Below are positions 49,798 to 59,574 of a stretch of DNA of 64,000 nucleotides, one piece after another. Below the pieces are notes generated by a model. The model ran no database searches, was not told the origin of the DNA, and saw only the letters and a list, made by a program, of their open reading frames with translations. The DNA comes from Balneolaceae bacterium (GTDB lineage Bacteria; Bacteroidota; Rhodothermia; Balneolales; Balneolaceae). Numbering within the stretch: position 1 is the stretch's first letter; every line of letters begins with the position of its first letter. The translations under genes were made by a program, and so were the position numbers. The stretch is from assembly GCA_020832415.1 (NCBI GenBank), contig JAFIES010000127.1, forward strand, positions 21,289 to 85,288, read 5' to 3'.

Positions 49798-50937
49798 ATG
49801 GCTGCCATAAACTGGAAAAAAATTATTCTGTTACTCATCGCTATGCTTGTAGGAGCAGGTAGTGTACTGCTCTATTTATTTGTGCGTGATAGTTTTGATC
49901 TAACTCTTCCATCATGGCCAGTTTCAATTTTATCTGTTATTGCAGCTCTTTTTATTTCCGTATTCATCCATGAGCTTGGTCACTTCATTGCCGGCCTTGT
50001 TCAAAAGTTTCAGTTTCATATGTTTGCTGTAGGCCCCTTCAAATTGGAGAAAACAGATAAAGGCCTCAGAACCGGTTTAAACCTGAACATGAATGTTGCC
50101 GGTGGCCTTACTCTGATGACACCAAACTCTGAGACTTATGATAAAGAAAAGTTTGCCTGGTTCATTGCAGCCGGCCCCATAGCTTCCATTCTATTATTTA
50201 TAATACTTGCAACTATAGCTTTCTCAGTGCATGCACTGTTTGGTACAGATGGAAATACAAATACCATCATATATTTTTCTTGGCTCACCGCGGTTATTAG
50301 CCTTGCAATAGGTATTACTTCGTTATTCCCTGAAGAACAGGGAGGCCTTGAGACTGATGGCATGCAATTAAGAGACCTGCTTCGCGGCGGGAAAAGGGCA
50401 GTAATTAAACAATATGTAATGCAGTTGTACATATCAGCATTTAACGGCACTCGCCCAAGGGATTATAACACCGATATCCTTGCAAAGCTGAACGATGCCA
50501 CCCCGAAATTCAAAGACAATAATTCCATCTTAGCCAGGCTATTTACTTATATCCATTTGTTAGATAAAAATGAAATTAAGAAGGCGGGTGACATAATCAA
50601 TGAGTTAACTGTTAATGCTGAATATTCGACAAATGACTTACTGAATCCAAGCATCTTTCTTGAAAAGTCATTCTTTGAAGCATATTACAATGGAGACACT
50701 GAAAAAGCTGAACTCTATTTTGAAAAAGGCAGAAAAGGATATAGTGAAAAAAGCACTTTAAAACGTACAGAAACTATTCTTCTTTTAAAAAAAGGAGAGA
50801 AGGATGCAGCAGAAAAATCAGCTAAGAAAGCCATTAAAGCTATAAATAACAGTTATGATAAAGGTGGCTCCATTTGGGAAAAAGAAATTCTTGAACAAGC
50901 ACTGAAAGAGAGTGGGATTATATTGAGCGGCAGTTAA
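49798..50937 (+). CDS. M50-family membrane metallopeptidase with helical tail
   Basis: A 379-residue intramembrane-type zinc protease: membrane segments (about 8-30 and 44-66), HELGH at 58-62 (His58-Glu59-x-x-His62), a GGLTLMTPN stretch and further membrane helices (about 122-145, 158-178). The rest (about 200-379) is helical and TPR-like (LDKNEIKKAGDIINELTVNA and EKAELYFEKGRKGY). It may cut or sort membrane proteins; PDZ domains of RseP-type proteases are missing. It follows pntB by 32 bases. Confidence 0.85.
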   Translation: MAAINWKKIILLLIAMLVGAGSVLLYLFVRDSFDLTLPSWPVSILSVIAALFISVFIHELGHFIAGLVQKFQFHMFAVGPFKLEKTDKGLRTGLNLNMNVAGGLTLMTPNSETYDKEKFAWFIAAGPIASILLFIILATIAFSVHALFGTDGNTNTIIYFSWLTAVISLAIGITSLFPEEQGGLETDGMQLRDLLRGGKRAVIKQYVMQLYISAFNGTRPRDYNTDILAKLNDATPKFKDNNSILARLFTYIHLLDKNEIKKAGDIINELTVNAEYSTNDLLNPSIFLEKSFFEAYYNGDTEKAELYFEKGRKGYSEKSTLKRTETILLLKKGEKDAAEKSAKKAIKAINNSYDKGGSIWEKEILEQALKESGIILSGS

Positions 50938-50995
50938 TATGAATTCAGGTAAAAAATTTACGAATACTGCCTGCCACCTAAAATCATAAACTTAA

Positions 50996-51021
50996 AAAGC
51001 CCCGTATTACTACGAGGCTTT
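50996..51021. terminator. Terminator between M50 and sugar dehydrogenase genes
   Basis: AAAGCCCCGTA (50996-51006) and TACGAGGCTTT (51011-51021) pair with one mismatch around TTAC. A/T tracts on both sides allow termination of both convergent genes. Confidence 0.8.
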
Positions 51022-51057
51022 GTATTTGGGCCCACTTTTAAGAAATTGGTTAAAATC

Positions 51058-52281
51058 TCAATCCACCGGAATAATTCTGCTGATGGTTCCGTTCGATTCG
51101 TTGCTGAAGTAGATATAACCATCAGGAGCTTCTCTTACATCCCTGATGCGTCCAATTCCTTCAAGAATTCGCTCTTCGCGAACATATTCATCACCATCCA
51201 GAACAATTCTTGAAATCAGCTGGAAGGCAAGTGCACCATTTAACACATCTCCTCTCCAGGCAGGGTATTTATCACTTGTAACAAAAGCCATGCCTGATGG
51301 AGCAATGGATGGAGTCCAGTGCATAACCGGCTGTTCCATTCCTTCTTTTTCAGTATCCTCGGTTATTATACTTCCGTTGTAGTTTATACCATATGTAATT
51401 TCAGGCCAGCCATAGTTTGCACCCGGTTTATCGTGCACGTTCAGTTCATCGCCACCCCGCGGTCCGTGCAGATTACTCCACACAATACCTGTTTCGGGAT
51501 GAACAGCCATTCCCTGAATATTCCTTAAGCCGTAAGCATAGATTTCATCGAGTCCGTCGCGGCCTACAAATGGATTGTCTGCCGGCACGGATCCATCATC
51601 ATACAACCTGAAAAGATTTCCATGAGAGTTGCTGATATCCTGAGCAGTATCCATATCACCCCGGTCTCCAATAGAAAAGTACATGTAGCCGTCGTGATCA
51701 AAAACAATGCGGCTGCCAAAATGGTGACGGGCAGTAGTGAATGGCTGCCCCACATAAACATCTTCCACATCAGTAAGTGAGTGTGAGTCCGGAGCAAACC
51801 TGGCCCTCATAATTGCCGTATTTCCTCCACCGGAACCCGGTTTTGAATAGCTGATGTAAATCCACCCATTTTCATCGTAATCCGGATGAAGCACAATATC
51901 GAGCAGTCCGCCCTGACCGCGAGCATAAACTTCCGGAACACCTCCAACAGGTTCATCCACAAGCTCACCTTCTTTTACAAGGCGAAGGTTACCATCACGT
52001 TCAGTAATCAGCATGCTTCCATCCGGTAAAAATGCCATGCCCCAGGCAACGTCGAGTCCGCTGAGTACCGTCTGAACCTGAAAGTTCATATCCTCAGATT
52101 CATGAACTTCTCCAACTCCATCAGGCAGCGGAAAGTAAAGATCGGAGCTATACTCAATATCATCACGCTCATTGTTATTTACTTCCGGGCTTATTTCAAC
52201 ATTTTCGGAGCATGCAAGTATCGGAAACATCAGTAAAATTGGCAGAAATAATTTCATAGTCTTTGGTATCAAACGATTCAT
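51058..52281 (-). CDS. PQQ-dependent sugar dehydrogenase-like lipoprotein (YliI type)
   Basis: A 407-residue six-bladed propeller of the soluble glucose/aldose dehydrogenase family. Lipoprotein signal with the Cys in FPILACSEN; a later start at MKLFLPILLM is possible. Motifs: LDVAWGMAFLPDGSMLITER, GGLLDIVLHPDYDENGWIY, YGLRNIQGMAVHPETG, HGPRGGDELNVHDKPGANYG and EAPDGYIYFSNESNG. It oxidises aldoses in the periplasm with PQQ. No PQQ synthesis gene is in the window. Confidence 0.93.
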   Translation of the reverse strand: MNRLIPKTMKLFLPILLMFPILACSENVEISPEVNNNERDDIEYSSDLYFPLPDGVGEVHESEDMNFQVQTVLSGLDVAWGMAFLPDGSMLITERDGNLRLVKEGELVDEPVGGVPEVYARGQGGLLDIVLHPDYDENGWIYISYSKPGSGGGNTAIMRARFAPDSHSLTDVEDVYVGQPFTTARHHFGSRIVFDHDGYMYFSIGDRGDMDTAQDISNSHGNLFRLYDDGSVPADNPFVGRDGLDEIYAYGLRNIQGMAVHPETGIVWSNLHGPRGGDELNVHDKPGANYGWPEITYGINYNGSIITEDTEKEGMEQPVMHWTPSIAPSGMAFVTSDKYPAWRGDVLNGALAFQLISRIVLDGDEYVREERILEGIGRIRDVREAPDGYIYFSNESNGTISRIIPVD

Positions 52282-52451
52282 TGCAATGATTTTAGATTAG
52301 TTTGTGAACTAACAATAAAGACCAAATTATCGCATTACTCAACAAATTGATTGCTGTAAAGTTGTTTTTTCATTTTTTTAACAAACATCCGTTAAATTCT
52401 CTATTCTTAAACCACAAATAATATTGGCATTACAAAGTAATAGCGTGCATC

Positions 52452-54458
52452 ATGGCTAAATCTAATTCAGTCCTTCTTTTTTCTGTTCTATTCTTCATTT
52501 TGCTTTTTACACAAGCTTGTAACCAAAACTCAGAACCGCTTGATGTTCAAACAATTCAAACCGACCTGCTGATTGCCGGTGGCGGTGCGAGCGGATCTGC
52601 GGCTGCTATACAAGCCGCACGAGATGGTGTTAATGTTGTTGTGGTGGAACCATCTCCATGGCTGGGCGGTATGTTAACTGCTGCAGGAGTAAGTGCAACA
52701 GATGGAAATCACAATCTTCCATCGGGTATCTGGGGTGAATTTCGTGAAAAACTACGAGAACATTATGGTGGTGCAGAGGCTTTAGCTACAGGGTGGATCA
52801 GCCATACTCTCTTTGAACCACACGTTGGAAACAGAATCTTGAATGAGATGATGGATGGGCTTCCAAACATTCAGAGAATTCATGGCTACTATATTGATGA
52901 AGCAATCATGATTGGAAACAGGGTGGCAGGGGCTACTTTTTTCGATATGGATGGAAACCGTTTACGGGTTGAGGCTGCTATCAGTATTGATGCTACAGAA
53001 TATGGTGATTTAATGGCCCGTTCAGGCGCCGATTATTTTATTGGACTTGATCCAATAAGCAGAACCGGTGAAGAGATTGCACCAACGCATGGAAACAACA
53101 TGATACAGGACCTCACCTACACAGCTACTCTGAAAGATTACGGGCCCGATGCCGACATGACTATACCAAGGCCGGCAAATTACCAACCCTCCATCTTCAT
53201 GAATGCCTGCAAAGAGTTAAGTGATAATCCTGAAACATTTGATGGGGTAGATTGTATTCAAATGATGGATTATGCCCGCCTGCCAAATGACAAATTCCTG
53301 ATTAACTGGCCAAATTATGGCAACGATTACTACCTGAACGTCCTGGAAATGGATCATCATGAACGTTTAACACTATACGAAGAGGCAAAAAACCGAACCA
53401 GACAATTCATCTATTTCATACAGACTGAAGGCGGGTTCAAAAATCTTGGCTTTGCAGATGATGAATATAGTACAGATGATCTATTTCCATATATACCCTA
53501 TCACAGAGAATCCAGGCGGCTTGATGGACTTACAATGTTAACGATGAATGAGTTGACAGATCCTTACGGCGTTGAAAATGATCTCTATAAAACCGCGATT
53601 GGTGTAGGCGATTACCCGCTTGACCATCACCGTGATCTCAACCCATCGCCACCTGCAAATCTGCTAGAGGAAGGTGACCGTGAGCCCTACCAGTTTGAAA
53701 CACGGTATGAAGCATTTCCAGGAATACCTTCATTCTCCGTACCATTCGGTGCTTTAATACCAAAAACAATTGATGGCCTGCTTGTAGCAGAAAAAAGTAT
53801 CTCCGTGAGCAGCATTGCAAACGGGTCGAGCCGATTGCAGCCGGTAGTGATGACAATTGGCCAGGCGGCAGGAGTGGCAGCTGCCATTGCTGTTCAGGAG
53901 AATCTCCAGCCACGGGATTTACCATTACGCCAGGTTCAGCAGGTGCTTCTGGATACCAATAGCTGGGCACTCCCATTTATCGATACAACTCCGGATGACT
54001 GGCATTTTCAGCCGCTTCAAAGAGCAGGACTAAGCGGTATACTTAAGGGTGAAGGTGTGCCCTATGCATGGGCAAATCAAACCTGGATCTATCCCGACAG
54101 CACGATGAGTACCAACGAGATTTCAGAGGCCCTCTCGCGGGCAACAGATGCTCCAATGCAATTTGATCCCGAAGATAATACCAGGGCAGATGTTGTATTT
54201 TCAATCTGGCAACAGATTGGCTCTCCCTCTCCAGGCAACGGTGGCACAGGTTTCTCTGATATCTCTGCAGATCATACAGCAGCGAATGCTATTCAGTATG
54301 GCATAGAAAATGGGTGGTTTCAGGATTGGATAACGGGAGATCTGTTTGAACCGGATTCGCCAATAAAAAGGAAGGAGTTTGCAAAAATTGTAGATTCTGC
54401 ACTTGATACTTTTAACAATCTGCCAATTGCCATCGTACCGGACAGATACAACAGATAA
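52452..54458 (+). CDS. FAD-dependent oxidoreductase lipoprotein with C-terminal SLH-like repeats
   Basis: A 668-residue exported protein. Lipobox Cys23 (LFTQAC). The FAD-binding motif GGGASG is at 43-48, and the core (about 36-500) resembles PF12831-type FAD oxidoreductases, with SIDATEYGDLMARSGADYFI and a late GQAAGVAAAIAV segment. From about 515 to 560 and 597 to 650 there are two stretches that match S-layer homology repeats (the second starts GFSDISADHTAANAIQYGIE and has the E-F-x-x-I ending). SLH repeats usually attach proteins to the cell wall polymer or outer membrane. Substrate unknown. Confidence 0.88.
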   Translation: MAKSNSVLLFSVLFFILLFTQACNQNSEPLDVQTIQTDLLIAGGGASGSAAAIQAARDGVNVVVVEPSPWLGGMLTAAGVSATDGNHNLPSGIWGEFREKLREHYGGAEALATGWISHTLFEPHVGNRILNEMMDGLPNIQRIHGYYIDEAIMIGNRVAGATFFDMDGNRLRVEAAISIDATEYGDLMARSGADYFIGLDPISRTGEEIAPTHGNNMIQDLTYTATLKDYGPDADMTIPRPANYQPSIFMNACKELSDNPETFDGVDCIQMMDYARLPNDKFLINWPNYGNDYYLNVLEMDHHERLTLYEEAKNRTRQFIYFIQTEGGFKNLGFADDEYSTDDLFPYIPYHRESRRLDGLTMLTMNELTDPYGVENDLYKTAIGVGDYPLDHHRDLNPSPPANLLEEGDREPYQFETRYEAFPGIPSFSVPFGALIPKTIDGLLVAEKSISVSSIANGSSRLQPVVMTIGQAAGVAAAIAVQENLQPRDLPLRQVQQVLLDTNSWALPFIDTTPDDWHFQPLQRAGLSGILKGEGVPYAWANQTWIYPDSTMSTNEISEALSRATDAPMQFDPEDNTRADVVFSIWQQIGSPSPGNGGTGFSDISADHTAANAIQYGIENGWFQDWITGDLFEPDSPIKRKEFAKIVDSALDTFNNLPIAIVPDRYNR

Positions 54459-54491
54459 ACATAAAAATCTGGATTAATTGTAACTGATGAA

Positions 54492-57400
54492 TTAGGTTAA
54501 GTGCTCTTTTGTTTCTTTCTTGCCTAACTGATCATTACCATTAACGGGTGCCTTTTTTAATGCAAGCGGTAGTGTAAAGGTAAATATACTACCTGCTCCG
54601 GGTGTGCTTTCAACCCAGATTTTTCCATCCTGAAGAAGTACAAACTCTTTACACAAAGCAAGGCCCATTCCAAAGCCTTTTTCTCCCTGGGTACCCAATT
54701 TGGATCTCCTCTGCAGGCCATCAAAAATATGGTTTAAACTCTCTTCTCCTATTCCTACACCATTATCTGCAACTGTTATGGTGGCATATTTTTCTCCTTT
54801 TGACAGGCTTATCGTAACCGCTGTACCACTTCCGGAAAATTTTATCGCATTCGAAAGCAAATTTCGAACGATTGTTTTTGTCATATTTTTATCGGCTTTA
54901 ACAAAAACGGGCTTATCAGCTTTTAAAATTATATTCACATTCTTGAAGTTTGCCTGAGCGCCCGCCATCTCAACACTCTCGTTTAACAATCCTCTAAGCT
55001 CGATGTTTTCAATGCATATATTAAGCCCGCCATCTTTAGAGCCTGACCATTGCAGTAAGTTTTCAAGCAGATTCAGGGATTTCCGGCCCGAATCTAATAT
55101 CATATTCGTTAATTCAGAATACTCTTCATTGTTGTTTTGCTCGAACTCGAGTTTAAGCAGATCGATATATCCTAAAATGGTATTAAATGGGTTTCTGAGA
55201 TCATGAGCCAGAATTGAGTGAAGTTTGTTCTTTTCTTCAAGCAGATTTTTGAGCTCTTCATTCGAAATTTTGAGCTCCTTCGTTCTCTCCTCCACTTCTT
55301 TTTGAAGCTCCAGATTGTACTTATGGATATTGCGAACCCTGTAACGATAGCCGGCAACCAGAAGGGTTATAATTACAATCAATGAGAGGAGAAAAAACCA
55401 GGCTGTTTGCCAAAACGGTGGTGTTACTGTAATTGCGAGTAATGCCCCCTCCTCATTCCAAAAACCATCGTTATTGGCTGCTCGTACCCTGAATGTGTAG
55501 CTGCCGGCAGGTAATGATGTATAGATTGCTTCCCGAAGATCTGATGTCTGCTGCCAGGTAGCATCAAATCCTTCCAGCATAAACTCAAACTTAACATTAT
55601 CAGAATTTTTAAAGCTTAGCGCGGTAAACCTGAAAATTATTCGCTGTGCATCATGAGGAATTTTTGAAATTTCATTAATTGGGTATGTTATTCCATTCTT
55701 CTCAATTTCCTCTATGTACACTTTTGGGAGTTGCCTGTTTAATTCTAAACGCTCGGTAGATAGCATCGCCAAACCTTGCATGGTTGGGATGTAAAGCTCA
55801 CCTTGATCATTCAAAAAACTGGATGGCATGAACCCTCCTGTTGTTTCACGAATGGGCAAGCCCTCCATCACACCTATTCGTGATACACGTAATGCCAAAA
55901 TTTCACCGGCCAAAAACAGATCAATCTGATTTTTTTCAATAAAAAACACACCCATATTACCGGCCAGCCAAAGATTTCCATAATCATCAAATTGAAGTTG
56001 AGAAATGGTATTATCGAAAAGGCCATTCTCGATTGTAATTTTTTTCGACTCCCCTCCCTGATTCAGCACAAAAATGCCTCCTCCATAACTGCCAAACCAA
56101 AACCGGCCCTCTGAATCTTTATTAATGGTTCTGAAATTTCGGGTCTCCAGCTGGTTGAACTCTTCGGGTTTAATGATGACACCATTTTCAAAGTATCCGA
56201 TACCCCGATCTGTAGCAAATAATAGAGTTCCATTATCGTCTTCGTAAATCATTCTTGTGGTACTCACATTACCGCCATCTTGGTTTTTTATAAGTGCGGT
56301 CTCTTCTCCATCAAATCGATATAAACCTCTACCAAAAGATCCAAACCAAATGTGGCCGTTTGTGTCTTCAAAAACAGAAAGTACTGCATTCACATCTTCC
56401 ATAATTTCGGGTTCAAATCTTTGGAAAATATTATCGTCCGGAGGCAGATAAAACACACCGCCTCCCCATGTACCGGCCCAAATTGTTCCATCGGTTTGTT
56501 CCAAGAGCGACCAAACACACACATTTAAGATTCCCTCTTCAATTCCAAATCTCCTGATAGAATTATCACCGAATGCATAAAGCCCATCGCAGTTGGTTCC
56601 TACCCAAAGAGTTTCATTACTGTCTTGCAAGATTGCTGTAGTGGGAGTTTGAGAAAGCACATCAAGCCTGTCTCCCTGATAAACAGGTGTATCCACAAAT
56701 TGTATTAACCCATTTGCTGAGGTTGAAATCCAGATTGAACCTTCATGATCGAAGAGTACATCATTTGTCCTGATGTTTGTGTACTGAACACCGCGAATCT
56801 GTTCTGCATAAAGATCTTCAATCCTGTATAACCCATCTGCACCGTAAATATAGTAGTAGCCATTTCTATATCGTATACCGTGCAGTATGGATTGATTAAT
56901 TTCTTCTCCAATCAAAACTACTTCGTGGCCATCCTCTTCTATTTTCAGTATACCGTGCTCATGCACCAATAAGAAATGGTCATCATACCAAAACAGATCC
57001 CAAAAACGCTCAACATGGTCAAAATCGCGAGTTGTAAAAGACCATTTAGACTTCAATTCAGACTCTGATAGTTCAAGCAAAATCTCTTCCAATTCTCCAT
57101 CCAGTTTTAACCGGTGCATTGAGTATTCATACAGAACATAGATATGGTTGCCGTGTTGGTATATTTTTTGAACACCTTGATTGGGCAATCCCTCTATTTT
57201 CCTGAATTTTTCGTTTTCCAGAATAAAAACACCAAAATTGGTACCTACCCAGATTTTTCCGGTATCATCAAAAAATATTTTTGTTATGTATGTATTTAGC
57301 TCGGTTAAATCCTCATCTATCTTGTATACATGTGAAGAGTCCTGATCTATCATCACCAGGCTGCTGTATTCAAGCCCTGCCCATATTTTTCCATCGGGAC

Positions 57401-57788
57401 TTTCAACTAATTCAATAAACCGATTGGTTTCGAGACCAGGAATATTCCCGGTGTTATAGACAGAAATTCTTTTTCCATCAAATCGAATAAGGCCATTAAA
57501 TGTTGCAGCCCATATATATCCTCTTGAATCCTGAATTACCTGATTGACTCCGTTAGCCGGGAGCCCGTTCTCGGTATTATAATTTCGTGAAATCGTGTAA
57601 TTATCCTGAGCAGAAGTGATTAACGCTTCGTTTGTCTGGGCATAAATAACCGGTGGCGATGAAAAGATTGTAAGGCAAGCCAGCAGAAGTATAAACCAAC
57701 TTGAGCCGGCTGACTTTTGCGCCGTAAAAAAACTGATTTCTTTCATCTGTAATGTGTACCCGAAAATTGCACATTTAATTATGAACAA
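54492..57788 (-). CDS. Hybrid-sensor-type histidine kinase with Reg_prop propeller
   Basis: A 1098-residue membrane sensor (start may be the in-frame ATG at codon 16). Signal/TM near 25-47, then about 14 Reg_prop two-bladed propeller repeats (about 60-690, e.g. NLWLAGNMGVFFI), the Y_Y_Y domain (about 730-800), a membrane segment (about 806-828), coiled coil, HisKA (HSILAHDLRNPFNTILGYID), and HATPase boxes NLLSNAIKF, DNGVGIG and GFGMGLAL. It lacks a receiver and DNA-binding domain. In Bacteroidota such proteins sense glycans; here a separate regulator must be elsewhere. Confidence 0.94.
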   Translation of the reverse strand: MFIIKCAIFGYTLQMKEISFFTAQKSAGSSWFILLLACLTIFSSPPVIYAQTNEALITSAQDNYTISRNYNTENGLPANGVNQVIQDSRGYIWAATFNGLIRFDGKRISVYNTGNIPGLETNRFIELVESPDGKIWAGLEYSSLVMIDQDSSHVYKIDEDLTELNTYITKIFFDDTGKIWVGTNFGVFILENEKFRKIEGLPNQGVQKIYQHGNHIYVLYEYSMHRLKLDGELEEILLELSESELKSKWSFTTRDFDHVERFWDLFWYDDHFLLVHEHGILKIEEDGHEVVLIGEEINQSILHGIRYRNGYYYIYGADGLYRIEDLYAEQIRGVQYTNIRTNDVLFDHEGSIWISTSANGLIQFVDTPVYQGDRLDVLSQTPTTAILQDSNETLWVGTNCDGLYAFGDNSIRRFGIEEGILNVCVWSLLEQTDGTIWAGTWGGGVFYLPPDDNIFQRFEPEIMEDVNAVLSVFEDTNGHIWFGSFGRGLYRFDGEETALIKNQDGGNVSTTRMIYEDDNGTLLFATDRGIGYFENGVIIKPEEFNQLETRNFRTINKDSEGRFWFGSYGGGIFVLNQGGESKKITIENGLFDNTISQLQFDDYGNLWLAGNMGVFFIEKNQIDLFLAGEILALRVSRIGVMEGLPIRETTGGFMPSSFLNDQGELYIPTMQGLAMLSTERLELNRQLPKVYIEEIEKNGITYPINEISKIPHDAQRIIFRFTALSFKNSDNVKFEFMLEGFDATWQQTSDLREAIYTSLPAGSYTFRVRAANNDGFWNEEGALLAITVTPPFWQTAWFFLLSLIVIITLLVAGYRYRVRNIHKYNLELQKEVEERTKELKISNEELKNLLEEKNKLHSILAHDLRNPFNTILGYIDLLKLEFEQNNNEEYSELTNMILDSGRKSLNLLENLLQWSGSKDGGLNICIENIELRGLLNESVEMAGAQANFKNVNIILKADKPVFVKADKNMTKTIVRNLLSNAIKFSGSGTAVTISLSKGEKYATITVADNGVGIGEESLNHIFDGLQRRSKLGTQGEKGFGMGLALCKEFVLLQDGKIWVESTPGAGSIFTFTLPLALKKAPVNGNDQLGKKETKEHLT

Positions 57789-57888
57789 CCCCTATACCAC
57801 ACATTATACTAATTTTACAATTCAAGCAATAACTATATCGCATTAAACTATATGCGATAGCCAATTGTAAACGCGCTTTTTCACTATA

Positions 57889-58737
57889 TCAATTACGAAA
57901 TACACCACTCATATCGAACGGTATGGTATCTGTAAAGCTGAAACCTTCAATCTCAGCTCCTACATCGGCAGAACCCGATAATTGATATTCAAAATTTGTG
58001 GATCCCCTCATCATCTCAACAAGTACGTTACCCATCTGTGATGCATTGAGGCTGATAGGAATTATGATTTGCGAACTGTCCTTCTCAGACAATCGAAGCG
58101 GCTCACTCAGGGAGGTATCGAGCCAGTTTCGACCATTCACTTCAAGCTGGTAGTTTGCGCGATTCAGTGCAATCGGAAAGGAGTTTGTGTTGGTGATATT
58201 CAGTTTTACTTCCATTTCTGCACCCGACATAGAGAGATTTTTAACGTCAAACCCGCCAAATTCAAAACGTGGCACTTTCGGGATCGGCAAGTTTCCGGAG
58301 GCGTTTACCGGTAGCCTCTGCATGCCCAGCCCGGGAACATCAAACTGTACTTCTGTATTGATGGCATAAGCGAAAGAATCGTCTCTGAAAAGCGTACTGA
58401 ATGTATTGAACATTTCAGAAAACCGAAGAGTAACCGGCACACTGAGTGTACTAACCGATTCACGGCTTATTCTCAGATTTTCTTCCTGAGTGCCTGACAA
58501 AAATGAATTTTCATTTACAAAGAATTCGTAGCTGTATCGGTTTGCCGTAAGACCAACCGGGTTTGGGTTGTCAACATCAAAATTAAACTGAAGGGTAGCA
58601 CTGTTAAAGTCGATGCTTTGTATCGACATACTGCTGTATTGAATAGTTGGGCGCTGATTTTCAGCGAAGTCGCGTAGTGCAGCGCAACCGGCCATCAAAA
58701 GAGCGATTAAAGAAATCAAAATTCCTTTTTTTACCAT
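57889..58737 (-). CDS. LEA type 2 (WHy-domain) lipoprotein
   Basis: A 282-residue lipoprotein: lipobox Cys18 in LMAGCAAL, then two WHy/LEA14 immunoglobulin-like domains (about 40-155 and 165-275). Each has the pattern NPN-x-x-x-L (VDNPNPVGLTANRYSYEFFV and ITNTNSFPIALNRANYQLEV). LEA14-like proteins are linked to desiccation or salt stress; a structural role at the envelope is inferred. It stands alone between two leftward genes. Confidence 0.85.
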   Translation of the reverse strand: MVKKGILISLIALLMAGCAALRDFAENQRPTIQYSSMSIQSIDFNSATLQFNFDVDNPNPVGLTANRYSYEFFVNENSFLSGTQEENLRISRESVSTLSVPVTLRFSEMFNTFSTLFRDDSFAYAINTEVQFDVPGLGMQRLPVNASGNLPIPKVPRFEFGGFDVKNLSMSGAEMEVKLNITNTNSFPIALNRANYQLEVNGRNWLDTSLSEPLRLSEKDSSQIIIPISLNASQMGNVLVEMMRGSTNFEYQLSGSADVGAEIEGFSFTDTIPFDMSGVFRN

Positions 58738-58836
58738 GGATATACTCGTTATAGAATTGGTTGTAGTTTGTACATACGATTGTAATCGTTAAAGATAAGA
58801 AATGATCCTTGAATCCTTATTTTTTATCGCTCTAAT

Positions 58837-59511
58837 TTACCGGGCGGTTAGATCAGCCAGCTGAGCTCTGAATTTTGGAGCCCCGCCGTTTGCCGGGTGC
58901 CGAACTCCAGTGTGTTTTACACCAAGCTCACTAAGGCTTTGTTCACACTTTCTGCCAACTGCCAATACTTCTGCTTCAGGATATAGAGCCAGAAACTGTT
59001 TGAGATGCTTCAGGCCTGCCTGCATCTCACCGGCCAGAGGGGTCCTGTTGCTTAACATCCCTTTTTGGGGATTGTAAGGGTGCCAGGGTACTGAATTCCA
59101 AAGCACAACTTCATGCGGATCAATACCCAAATTGATGAGCGTACCCCACATAATAGTTGCCGTGGGCTCACTCATTCCCAGTTTGTTTACATCTTCGCTG
59201 CTGGTTCGCTCTGGAATTTCTGATGTAAAAACGTGATCCGGCTTTATACCATATTTTTCAAATTGATGGCCAAGTAATATCCGTTCTGATGTCATCGCGA
59301 TGCCGGTAAAATGTCCGCCCTGGTACCCCAAAGCTTCTGCGATGAAAAGATATTTCGCCCGGTTTCGGCGCTCTTCAAGATAGGTTTCAAGTTGCTTTCT
59401 GCGAATTTCCGGTGCCTCGGGTGAGGCGTCATTCTTTTTATCCTGATGAAACCAGGGGTTAAAAAGCCCTTTAGGTGTACGTTTTAACGAGTTTACAAAT
59501 TCTTTAATCAC
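58837..59511 (-). CDS. Uracil-DNA glycosylase-family protein
   Basis: A 224-residue glycosylase of the UDG superfamily (the group with EALGYQGGHFTGIAMTSERI and VRHPANGGAPKFRAQ). The first motif resembles GEAPGxxEG with A-L-G-Y-Q-G-G, and the catalytic-site His is in RHPANGG. It excises deaminated bases. The N-terminal 30 residues are basic and variable. It is 63 bases downstream of recQ on the same strand, possibly co-transcribed. Confidence 0.88.
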   Translation of the reverse strand: MIKEFVNSLKRTPKGLFNPWFHQDKKNDASPEAPEIRRKQLETYLEERRNRAKYLFIAEALGYQGGHFTGIAMTSERILLGHQFEKYGIKPDHVFTSEIPERTSSEDVNKLGMSEPTATIMWGTLINLGIDPHEVVLWNSVPWHPYNPQKGMLSNRTPLAGEMQAGLKHLKQFLALYPEAEVLAVGRKCEQSLSELGVKHTGVRHPANGGAPKFRAQLADLTAR

Positions 59512-59574
59512 TGCTTTTTAGCTCTCAATTCTTTTTATTTCTGCGATTGCCTTTTTTACTGATGTACCAGAATT

